Positions 12,002-22,760 of a stretch of DNA of 64,000 nucleotides are shown here, piece by piece. Under the pieces are notes generated by a model that searched no databases, had not been told where the DNA came from, and saw only the letters and a list, made by a program, of their open reading frames with translations. Position 1 is the first letter of the stretch; every line of letters starts with the position of its first letter. A program made the translations under genes and the position numbers. The stretch comes from Ciona savignyi. Lineage: Eukaryota; Chordata; Ascidiacea; Phlebobranchia; Cionidae. The stretch covers positions 722,837-786,836 of the forward strand of contig CH003412.1 of assembly GCA_000149265.1 (NCBI GenBank). Direction: 5' to 3'.

Positions 12002-15000
12002 ATGAAAAGTAAACTTAATATTAAAAATTATAACGTGGGTGTAACTATAAAGTGGAGGATAGCGGAGAGAGTGCTCACCTTCATTCTATGCATCTTCATC
12101 TATTATCCGTTCTTTACCTTTGGAATGGTGATGACGTATCTTGCACGGTTGAGCTGCTATATAAAGATCTGGACAGGCATCGGTTATAAGGAATACGGGA
12201 AGCTGGGAACAATTAGCAGAAAAAATCCGGTAAATCATATGATGAGTAATCAGTATAAGATACTTAATTTATACCCGTGAAAGGAAGAACTGCAGTTTTC
12301 ATTTGGAAGCAAGATTCATAAAGTTCTTATTAGCAAAAGACATAAAACCATAATAATAATTTTCATCTTTTTGAGATACTGTTTGGCAAGTGACTGAATA
12401 GCTGGGTGGGTTGTGTCCTATTCGGCCACACGTCTGTACATTTTGATGTGTGAAGTAAAGTTACACTCACTTAAAAATAACTATCAACATCTCTGGTGCC
12501 AGTTAACTTTAAAAAACATGCCATTTATTCTTAATATTTATCCCATTTGAGTATTTGAGTATTACGTATTTTTGTTTTATGCATACATGCTACTGTTTTT
12601 GTGCTAATAATAAACTTTAATTGATTGCTAATTTTGTAAACAGCATTTATTAACACAATTTAAACACAGATTTGCGACATAACCGAAGTTTCAACTCACG
12701 AAGAACTGTCTTTTATTAAGCACAGGAGTCCGGCCTACTTGTACCGAATGTCAGTATGGACTGCAAGAGAGGTGAGCATAACCATAATAATTTAAGTTTT
12801 GTAGGTATTTTTCTATAACCAGCAATCTTTTGAATTTGATATTATTCTGTTGGTTTATATCGAAAAACTATTTTTTGACGACCGGGTCGATTAGCAATTT
12901 TGTTTTGTCCAGCTTTCAAAGTACTTACTTCGTGGCCAAACGACCGGTCTGATCTCGGAACAAGACCTTACCTACGCTATGTTGTGTAGCGTGTTCGCCC
13001 ATTCTCTCTGCTGGCAGGAAGACTGTAAAATGTACAGAATGAAAATGGACGGATTCGACGACTTCTACCTGTTCAGGGCATGTTGATTTATTTGTTTTAA
13101 AACTAGACAGCCTATATTTAGTCTAGTTAACCGCAAGGTCCAAATTTATGTGCTGTTTATATAAACGAGGCGGTCGGGTTACTGACTTTTGAAGTGTGTT
13201 TATTATGCTGTTTTTTTTAATGAAAACTATACAAACTAAAGTCGTTCGGCCACTCAAACGTTTTAAACCTTTTTTACTACTTTTAACTACTGTAGTTTTG
13301 CCGTAAACCTGCGTTCAAAGGTTGAATAAATCGATCCATTAACTTTTTTTGCAGGGATTCTACTGGGATGCAAGAGAAGTTTGGTTCAATAAGGAATGCA
13401 CGAAGATGAAGTTGGTTTTCACTGGTGGGCGAGAAATATCCTGGCCATGCGAGGAAAAACAGATGGCCGAATGGAAACTCGCAAAATTACACACCCAGGT
13501 ACGTTTAAATTGACCCTTTATAAGAATTGATCTGTACGTAAGTCACTGTCTTCTATAAGATATGCAAAATAGCATCTCATCAACCTAATAGTTAAAATGC
13601 GGAAATGGCATTTGGCACAGAATAAGCCTGGTTGTTAGCCAAGCTAAGATTTTCAAGCTTGTTGTCAATTAATCATTTTAGGTTTGTCTGACTTACTTCG
13701 CGCCGGGTCTCTCGCACAACCACGTCCACTTTGTCTTCCCTTCCAGTATGACGATGATTGTAAAACGCTACCTTAAGCCCAGCAGCTTTTTGTTCCGCTT
13801 TCTGAAGCCGTTTTTCCAGTTTACTGAACGAATTAACCATCAGGTTGGTAAATTAACATCGATTTGACGAATTGCACTTCCTAAGAAATTGATTTTTAAA
13901 GTTTGTACTAACCCAAAGCATGGGTAACATTTACCTGGTGACCAGTCAACTGAACCCCTTACAACTAAACCCCTTACAACTGAGCCCCTACAACTGAACC
14001 CCTTTACAACTGAACCCCTTTTAACCGAACGCTTTTAATTGAAAAGGGGATTCAGTTGTAAAGAGGTTCAATTGAAATGGGTTCAGTTGTAAAGGGGTTC
14101 AGTTTAAAGGGGTTCAGTTAAAAGGAGTTTAGTTGTAAGGGGCTTAATTGTAGGGGTTCAGTTGTAAAGGGTTCAGTTGTAAGGGTTCAGTTGTAAGGGG
14201 TTCAGTTGTAAGGGGTTCAGTTGTCATGGAACCCATTTACCTATAACCGAAATTCTGTGGATCACGATATTATTTTCTGTTTTTTTTTTAAAGAAAGTCT
14301 GCTTTAAAAAACGTGTTTTTTTTATTTAAAAAGCAAAGTTGTTTTGTATTTTTAAAGTTGTTTTGTTGGTAAACTTTCTGTTGCGTGTTTTTTTCAACGG
14401 AACAAACTCAACAGTGCAAACGACTTCCTCCAACTTTAATTAAAACTGCGATCAAACCAAAGCTACTTTATTTTGACCCTAAATTCTGTTTAATTCTACC
14501 AAACACTTGTTTTGCCTGGTTAATGGAGTTAATCGAGTTTCGTCTTAAATTAAAAAAACGGGGACTTCTTTTTATTACACAAGTTTTCTGATATATTGGA
14601 AAACACATTTAAAAATGATTTGTGTGTATATAAAGGGAATCGTCTTTGCATTTGTATAGATATATATGTGTAAAGTAAGACAAATGCGCACTAAGTAAAA
14701 TGACGTAATTTTCTTTAAAACAGATCACATCCATCAACTGTTTTGTTGTGACAATTGTTCTTGGGTATTGTGATGATAGGTTGCCGCAAAATTGCTCGTA
14801 CTAAGCTAGCAATGGCATTATTTGTTTTATATATACCGAATACTTAACTACTTAAATACCATAATTATGTAGCATTTGTCTAAAATTAAAACTTTGGTAT
14901 AACTGCTGAGCGGTTCAGGCTGAAAAGCCTCGTGGGTTAGTGCTTTACATAAGGTTGTACAATCAAATGTCGCGTTCCTGGGCAAGGAATTTAGTTGGTA

Positions 15001-17457
15001 AATTAGTGAAAAAATTAAAAGAACAACAACACACTGCAATAACACCCGTAACTCGATGGTGGACGCATCAAGGTAATCTGTGAATTGCCTGTATGATTAT
15101 GCCCCTTGCGTTTTCCTATCTACAGGGAAACATAAATAGCCGAATGAGTCTAAAAGCAAGCATGACCACTTTTTGGGATCATTATACCCAGCAGAGATAA
15201 TATTTTTCATAACGTATTATTGCTTTTTCCGCATACCTTACGGTACGTTTTATGTTTGTGTCTCTTTAATTATTGTTTTTACAAAAGCCAAAACAAATCA
15301 ACTTAAAACAAACTAACTAAGTAGTCATTAACAAAAAACCGGTTGTCCGTTTTATTCTTAGGCTTTGAATGTCGGCAAAGCAACCAACAACAAGAGATCA
15401 ATTCTGGATCGTCATTTTTTCTTCTGGCAGCCTATACCTATTACAGTAGAGCAATTCGTTGAAGGGGTAGCGAAAAAATGCTACAAATATTATCACACCA
15501 ATCATACGGAACATAAAAAAGCAAAGGTTAGTAATATAACTTTGTGCTTTTTAGGTTATGCAAAGGCATACAATATAAAGGAGAAAATATTTAAATTAAG
15601 GTAATCTGAAGTTTGTCCGGGTGATAACGTCTGTTTGTGTTTCCATTTACGTTCATTAACAATCAATTCTATAGTCAAAGAACTTTAGTTGTCACACGGA
15701 TAATCTTTAGATTACCTTGCGCGAGCGGTCAGTTACCGAATCCACTGGAGTTTGTTTGTGTATGATTGAGACTTTTCCTTAATTGTCTGCCAAGTGACTT
15801 CGCGAAGGACACAGCCGACTAGCTAACGCCCAGTTACGAAAATAAAATTCTTTGGTTGAAAAGCACGCACTTACTCATCAAGTTAATTGGGTTCGTTTTA
15901 TAAAACTAGTATTATTTTTCAGGAGACCGATCAGAGCCTTCCAGCTCACTGTAACTTCCCCCCTCCATACGTGTCGAACCCTGAACTTCAAGAAATCCCA
16001 TACCTCCGATTCCTGGCCGTGTATTACGATGTCATCAGAAAGTTGGTTGAGGACGTAGCCCCACTGATCAACAAAACAGAGTGGGAATCAGTAAGCAAGA
16101 TCATGGACACTCATGTCCCTGGTTTCCGGGCGGCGAGCATGGTGGATACGATTTCAACCTTTATACACCAGGTTTGAATACAAACTTTTAATGCCAGAAA
16201 ATGTCACATATTATCACATTGTGGCCAGCCGGCCAAGTTTGTTAGGCTCTATCTACTGTAAGGCTAACCTTTGTACTTGGGCAGTCTACACTTAAGAATG
16301 CTTGGCTTAATTGTTTGTTTTTTTATTGTAAGAAAAGTAGTCCTGTTTCAGTCAAAGCCCTTTTTTTACGCCTCGGAGCGATTTCCAAACTTCGCCACGT
16401 CTGAAATGGACATAGAAAACACATACACTTGCATCAATAATGTTTAGGCGTGGTTAGTTATTACAGTGACGTGTTACCTTATAGGTGTAAGAATATGCTT
16501 TGTGCAAAAATCAACCTACTAGCTTGCTACCAGATTCGATCCCTAAATAAGAAATAATCTAAGCGATATCGAAATATTAATTTTAAAACTTAAGGTGGCG
16601 ATCGTCCACTACTGTGATCATGAGACCTTTCTACGATTCTTTGCCCGTGAGTTCGGTTGTATGGCTATCAGGAGTCCTTATGAGCCGTGGTCAAATATCT
16701 ACCACTGGGATACCGTGGTCGGGGACATCCCCGAAGTCAAATACGTCAAAGAATTCCGGGAGAATCCGGTCAAGTTGCTGAGATCACGTGATATTATGAG
16801 AACCAGGTACCTTGAAATGCCGTTGCATTTCCACAAAAAAACAGTCTTTTTAACATTGTGGATATGGTTTTATTTACTTGCTGGTCGCATTTTAACCAAT
16901 GAGTTGTAGGTTGGAATTCAATATTTAGGCGGCTGTGTAGGCCTACTTGGACAGCCACTTACCGGATATTCCCTAAACGCACTGGAATGATGGGTTCTAC
17001 CAAATTGTCGAACGTCGACGGGCGGAGGAAATCTGATGAGTGTCTGTGAGAAAACGTCCTTTGCGTTTTTTAAGTCATGGGGATAAACATGAATAAACCT
17101 ATATACCCATCCTATTCTACCCTAATGATTTCACATTTCAGATGCTTTCAAAATGTCTTTGTCGATTTCATACCTGACTGGAGCCTGGATCTGAGACTGA
17201 TTTCGACTAAACATAAGTTTGAACCGAAATCCGAACAAATAGCAATCGAAGCAGTCCGCCAGTGGAAACTCAACTTGAAGGAACTCGACGCCCACCTCTC
17301 CCAAACCGAGCCGCCCGTCATTATACCAGTCTCCCCACCGGATGCGATCGATTCATTCACAGAGTCGCGTGGTGGCGCCGGGGAGGGTGAGATTGGAAGG
17401 TCAACAAATATGCAGCTCATCCCAGTCAATAATATGATACGATCCGTTTGTTTTTAA
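12002..17457 (+). CDS. Membrane-anchored lipoxygenase-like protein, 9 exons, probably lacking the normal iron site
   Basis: Exons are 12002-12229, 12670-12771, 12913-13077, 13355-13498, 13682-13843, 15362-15526, 15923-16171, 16595-16806 and 17142-17457, giving 580 residues in an unbroken frame. A hydrophobic segment at about residues 22-48 looks like a membrane anchor where lipoxygenases carry a PLAT domain. From W205 (motif WKLAK) to N265 the sequence aligns with animal lipoxygenases without gaps, as remembered. H225 falls on the second iron-binding His, but the first is Ala220. H410-YCD-H414 fits the later HxxxN/H pair. A PELQ block and the helix before the C-terminus (AIEAVRQWKLNLKEL) also match. 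The protein runs about 30 residues past the expected terminal Ile ligand. So the fold is probably lipoxygenase and activity is doubtful. Intron 3 seems to use a GC donor. The family call is inference. Confidence 0.7.
13948..14224. repeat. Inverted minisatellite (foldback) of a 15-17 bp unit
   Basis: About five to six units of caactgaacccctta run in one direction to about 14035. They are then followed by about ten units of the reverse complement (ggggttcagttgtaa) to 14224. The array can fold into one long hairpin with unequal arms. It lies in intron 5 of the lipoxygenase-like gene. Confidence 0.85.
14890..15130 (+). repeat. tRNA-derived SINE, plus orientation, diverged
   Basis: The order 'ctgagcggttcaggctgaaaag' (tRNA-like head), 'aacacactgcaataacaccc', 'gtaactcgatggtgg', 'aaggtaatctg' and 'ccccttgcgttttcc' matches the family in forward orientation. 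It lies in an intron of the lipoxygenase-like gene. Confidence 0.6.
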
Positions 17458-19170
17458 ACAACAAAACTTAGAGGTTAAAAGTGTAATAATTTAAAGTAGC
17501 CCTGAAGTAAGCTCACCAATAATAAAGTCATTCAGTAATAAAATTGGTGGTCTACAGATCTCTTATTATCACCAGTCCTCATACAAATTAAGGACAATAA
17601 TATTATATTATCTATATGTTAAAAGCCACATAATTTTTTTCTTTACGTGATTTTCGACCGACGTGTCACATTGGCCAGTCTGTCATATCGTGTTCATAGG
17701 TCAAGTGATCGTAAAGAATTACCCAATATCAATCCATTGGTCATACAATACAAGTGTGTTAAGACAGTTCGCTTTAAAAGCTTCGTTAACTAAAAAGTGG
17801 GCCTGGGAAATAAAAAGTATTATTTGTTTGAATTGCTGTTATTTTTAGCTAAGAATATCGTACAACTTCATGCATCATGCTTTAAAACATGCTATTATCT
17901 ATCTTACAATTCGACGTTCCCTTTAAGTTTTTGGATACATTAGAGCGCAAATCCATTCATACAACCATGTCAATGATATAAAGTTCAATTCCCAAATTTG
18001 GGGTGTTTCTGTGATTTTTTTGTTATTTTATTGATATATATATACAAGAACAACAACATGTATAAAGGCCTATATATGTATTTATAAGGACAAATTGAGG
18101 AAAACTAACGCATGTTTACGTACAATCAACGTTTTAAGCTGATAGAGCCCTAAATTTTTTGATTCTTCTTTATGTTCGCTGTGTTTTGATGGAATAATAA
18201 AAGGCACAAATACAGAGTTCGCCGATCTCTCTTTGCTTAATAAGATTGTTAACCTATTTCTTACGTTTCGTGAAATTAAATCCGAAAAGAAAGCAGTGGG
18301 CTGTGCTCAGGTAGCCAGCTACATATAGAAGATCGACTGTGGCGACAGTCAATTAGTACCAAAATGGGAAAGTACTGTAGTTGCATAGTAAAGCTGTGGA
18401 AATCTTAGTAGACGGAATGTTTGTTTTAACGCATTTTTCTAATACGAAAATAACTTGTTCTTGTCTAGTTAAAATAGACAATAAGTTAAAATAGTTAAAA
18501 TATCCCGTTAAAATAGGCAACAATGAAATCCAAAAACTGAATGGTTTGGCGCGTAAGACAAGGCGTGTCGCGTACGAAACATTTCCCGATTGTCGCCTTT
18601 GCCGAGTTAATTTGTTAACCGAAAGTGTCCGGTTTCGCATTTACAAACGAACGAATCTCGATCCGAAGCTGTAAGTCGAGCCCGACTCTGTAAGAAAAGG
18701 AATTCAATCTCCGTTTTCTCTCATAATCTAGTACAATGCTCTACGTTCCCGTCATTTGTTCCCGTTTGATGTGATAATTGCTGGAAGAGGAGCTTTTCAT
18801 TCTTTGGGTGACGCTTCGCCATTGATGGCAGCGACGACCGACGGTAAGGTGATACTGTCGCTGCTTCTTCTAGCTTTGTTTCTGTTTGTGTGAAACGGCA
18901 GTTACTATAGATTGGTTAGCATCGCGCGCCTATTGGCTACACCAGTTTCTTCAAATCAGAAGACAGGCAACGGAAGAAAGAGGGTTGGTTAGTTACTAGA
19001 GCCCTGGCGACCATATCACCAAGTATAGCGACCGGTAACGAGGTTGTTATCTAGTTGTTTAACTTTGGACTTAACTTATTTTTACGCGTCGGGAATATAA
19101 GAATCCATGGAGACCAAAGAGCTTAATAGAACGTGACAGCACGAACTTGTAGACAGTTTTGTTTCAGTAT
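17458..19170. other. Spacer between the lipoxygenase-like gene and the miR-92 hairpins
   Basis: An AATAAAG at about 17519-17525 is a likely poly(A) signal for the upstream gene. The rest is AT-rich with no ORF that resembles a family. A somewhat GC-richer stretch at 18,600-19,150 precedes the hairpins and would be the natural place for a primary-transcript promoter, but I see no specific element. Confidence 0.4.
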
Positions 19171-19175
19171 CAAAT

Positions 19176-19275
19176 ATGCCCAGCCTGACAAAGACCTACT
19201 GAATACAGTGCTGCGGTCGGTTTAGGCGCATTATCTCTGTTGATATTGCACTTGTCCCGGTCTTAGTAAAGTATG
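19176..19275 (+). ncRNA. mir-92: miR-92 family microRNA precursor, copy 1
   Basis: The mature sequence TATTGCACTTGTCCCGGTCT starts at 19244 and carries the miR-25/92 seed ATTGCAC plus the family tail CTTGTCCCGG. The 5' side offers two competing arms: ggtcggtttaggcgca at 19216-19231, or the farther aagacc...agtgc at 19191-19211. The fold is therefore less clean than in copy 3. The flank tatcaaatatgcc...gacaaag resembles the 5' arm of copy 3, which points to duplication. Confidence 0.75.
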
Positions 19276-19349
19276 ACTAATCTACTGGGAAAGATTACTT
19301 CCAGCATGAAGTCTATGAGGATATTATGGTGCATCAAGCGTATATAGCA

Positions 19350-19422
19350 GTCAGGAACGGCCGAGTGTGGTGTATTGTACTCGTAGAAATAACAGTATTG
19401 CACCTGTCCCGGCCGATCTTGG
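19350..19422 (+). ncRNA. mir-92: miR-92 family microRNA precursor, copy 2
   Basis: Mature TATTGCACCTGTCCCGGCCG begins at 19396 and differs from copy 1 in the middle and at the 3' end. The 5' arm around 19357-19372 (cggccgagtgtggtg) pairs with cacctgtcccggccg through GGCCG and GGTG blocks, leaving a loop of about 25 nt. It lies about 150 bp downstream of copy 1, so a shared primary transcript is likely. Confidence 0.8.
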
Positions 19423-20213
19423 GTGCGCCTATCACATTCCTAATCACCACTGCACACAGTACTGTAAAATTAATGGAAATGTTGTACTTTTTAACGAAAT
19501 ATGGTGTAATTTAGTTATATTGAAATATATAATAAGTATAATAATAAGAATAAAGTGCAAAGCTGATTTTTTTGTTAAGTGCAAGAACATGCAAGTTGGA
19601 AGAATTTAATTATTTTCTTAGTTTATTTTTGTTTCTAGTTTCATCTTTGGTCATACAAATGGACCAAAGAATTAACAAATTTACCACTCCTTTTTAATAC
19701 AATCGCCGTAAGAGTTGCGTCAACTTGTCTTGTTTACCAATGTCAAACAATCACCCGATTCATTTGTTTTAGCAACCAAGTTAGTGAACACAAAATATAA
19801 AGATCCAATTCGTTATGAAATTGGAGACAACTAAAAAAGGAAAGAGTAAAAGAGGGAAGGTGTAGTCTAAAATGAAGATTAGGGCGTAAAGGGGAACGGT
19901 ATTGCTGGGGTATGCGTTAGGACTAGGGTTAGAATTAATTTTCAACATTTAATTAAGCAGTTTTCTAATTCTCCTACTTTAAGTGCTGCCCATTAAAATT
20001 TGTAGGATGGTGTTCCTGCTCCTACTGTATTTACCAGTCGCAGTGGAAAAGTAAGAGCAAACTTCCAAAACCAAAACTTATTAACACGGTTTTATCGGTT
20101 TAGATCTACATCGCTACATCAGACCTCGAGATGTCAACTAAAAAAATAAGCACGACGGGAGTTCGAATGTTCACAGTAAAGCACTTCCATCATAACCACA
20201 ACTATGTATCAAT

Positions 20214-20279
20214 ATGCCTAGACCAGACAAAGTGTATTGCGTTGTTGCAATCGTATTGCACTTGTCCCGGTCTAAGCAT
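20214..20279 (+). ncRNA. mir-92: miR-92 family microRNA precursor, copy 3
   Basis: This is a textbook hairpin. The 5' arm atgcctagaccagacaaagt pairs almost throughout with the 3' arm that ends ...cccggtctaagcat. The loop is short (about gttgttgcaatc). The mature strand TATTGCACTTGTCCCGGTCT starts at 20254 on the 3' arm, as in vertebrate and fly miR-92. It lies about 860 bp from copy 2. Confidence 0.92.
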
Positions 20280-21519
20280 TTGGTAAGAAAGCACAATATG
20301 GGTATTTACTAAACCACTTTCGAACCTAAGAACATCGAATTATTTGCTCCGTGCGTCTCTGTATGGTGCCCCTTCGCTCACACATGATTCATCAAATCCT
20401 TTTTATATATTTTTTTTTACAATTTTAAGAGTTCTTTTAAAGTTGGTAATCTTTGTGCCACTAGATCTAATCCTATAATTTTCATAAGATTTGAACTCGA
20501 TTAAATATTTCAATTTATCCGAAACAATTATTTTTTGACGATAACGCTGCCTTAGTATTTTGCTTTTATTGCTGTTTTAGACTAATTTTCGTCAACGGTG
20601 GAATTAATACAAATTCTAGATTTCTTGAAGAAGTGCACAATTTAATAAAAATTTGCTCCTGCCAATTGTTTAGTTTATAGTATTTTTTAACAGAGCTAAT
20701 TTTTAAACCCATTATGGGTTGGTCACGAAGTCAGTTTTGGTACAGAATTCAGGTGTATAATCTCTTTGATCCGACTGCCTTTGTACGTTAAATTTATAGT
20801 AACCAACAATGCAGAAACTTACTGGTTTAGCAGCCCCGCCAAGCGGATTGTGTATTGTAACAGTATAACCACAAGAGTGCGACTTCGGGCTACCCTACAA
20901 GTGATTAAAAGCGACAAGCCGCAATTGTATGGAAGGCAGTGAACCTATCAAAGAAAAATTGATACTACAAATTCTATGCAGCAATTTAAAAAAAATACAT
21001 TGCCAGAACATTTCCAAATACTTTTCTTTTCTATATAATTGGTCAGCATTTAGCCAAAGGGTTGTAGGTTCAGCACCCAATGGACATTGCTTAAAACACA
21101 GTGAATTAATGGATTCTACTAAAATTGAAGGAATGACAACACACTGCAACAGCTCTGGTAACTCGGTCGTGGTAATTCGACAACTACACAAGTAACTAGA
21201 GAGTGTCAACCACGTGTTTAACCACCACTATTTGTAAAACACATGTTGTATGCCATATATTCATGCTACTGCTACAGGGTCCCTAACCACATTTTGTATT
21301 TTATACAATGAGTATGTAATTTTTGTTTCTGCAAGCATAAACGCATGGGTCCCATAGTTATCAAACCAAACTTCTTCTCCATGTGTAGGTTAAAAAAAGA
21401 ACAATCGTGTTAGATTTACGAAGGATTCATCACAAATGTCTTAAATTAAAGCTTTTTCTTCAAGTGCTGTATTGAAATGAAGCTAAATTCCTAAAACAGC
21501 CCGATTTAGTTTTTGATGG
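20280..21519. other. Spacer with one SINE fragment
   Basis: AT-rich sequence without an exon I can support. Positions 21038-21190 carry a plus-oriented SINE piece (tRNA-like 'gttgtaggttcagcacc', then 'aacacactgcaacagctctggtaactcgg'). Confidence 0.45.
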
Positions 21520-22490
21520 CTTCGGGGAATTCCCCATGGAGTACATAAGTTTCTGTTTTTACATATGTGGGTCATGTTAACTATCAATTCTTAAAGTTTT
21601 AATCCGATTTGACGAATCCTTGTTGGAGATGTCAGTGCAATGTGGCATGCTTGTCACAATCATGAGTCCGGAACATATCTTCGTTTTTAAGGGATGTACC
21701 CTAAGTAAATGTTTTCTTTCTTTTAAGTGACACAGGGTGGATAACGATCTAGCATTTCACAAAATTTGATCAAAATTAGAGCAGCCGGTTAAACGTTATT
21801 TTCCGAAAAGCTATTTTTTTAGAAAAATAACCGATTTGGATTGTAACGACTCCGGGGAATTCCCCTAGATTTATCACCCACAATTTAGCTCCTGCGTATC
21901 TAGACTATGTTGTCTAACAAATAACAAAGCTCTATTACTATTTTATTATTCCTTCTGGTAGATGTCGGGGCGTCATGCCATGCCTGTCACAATCATGATT
22001 TGAGAACAAAATCTTATTTTTTAGGGTATTTCCCTAAATGTTTTTTTTATATTTTTCTAATTGTTAAATAAGTAGGTAATACACTTACATTCCACCAAAT
22101 CTTATTCAAATTGGAACAGCCGTTTAAGCGCTATGCCACAAAAAGCTAAATTTTTCATAAAAAATACCGTTTTGGTTTTTAACCTCCCAGGGGAATTCCC
22201 CTTGATTTATCACTCAACATTTTGGTTTTATGCATATCTAGACCATGTTGTCTAACAAATGGCTAAGTTTCATTACGATTCCATTATTCCTTCTGGTAGA
22301 TGTCGGGGCGACATGCCATGCCTGTCACAATCATGATTTGAGAACAAAATCTTATTTTTAGGGTATTTCCCTAGGTAATTTTTTTATTTTTTCCAAGTGT
22401 TAAATCAGTGTCTAATGCGCTTACATTCTACCAAATCTTATTCAAATTGGAGCAGCCGTTTAAGCGCTATGCCACATGTTGTTTTTTTCA
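21520..22490. repeat. Tandem array of about 330-bp units (three units)
   Basis: The landmark 'ggggaattcccc' recurs at about 21526, 21854 and 22192. It is followed each time by 'gattta(t)cac.ca', 'tatctagaccatgttgtctaacaaat', 'tagatgtcggggcg.catgccatgcctgtcacaatcatga' and 'gagcagccgtttaagcgctatgccaca'. Units 2 and 3 are the most alike. A single diverged unit lies near 10090-10330. The array sits between the miR-92 cluster and the 3' end of NOC4L. Confidence 0.8.
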
Positions 22491-22760
22491 ATTGGGACCC
22501 ATAATTACTCTCACGTGTTTTATTCACAAGGATTAAACATGAATAGCTTATTCTGAATGTGGACAGTTAGATAAAATAAAAATAAATTGAACGAATGGAG
22601 AACGGGGTGATGTTGGTTGCTAGCTGCCTTGTGTGACACTTTTTTCCGAGCACAACGCTTCAGAAAAAGTACCAACATGAACAATTGATTCTAACACTTT
22701 ATATATATTTCACAATTTGTTAAAGTAGTCATATCACAGATTGAAATTACAATTCTGTTG

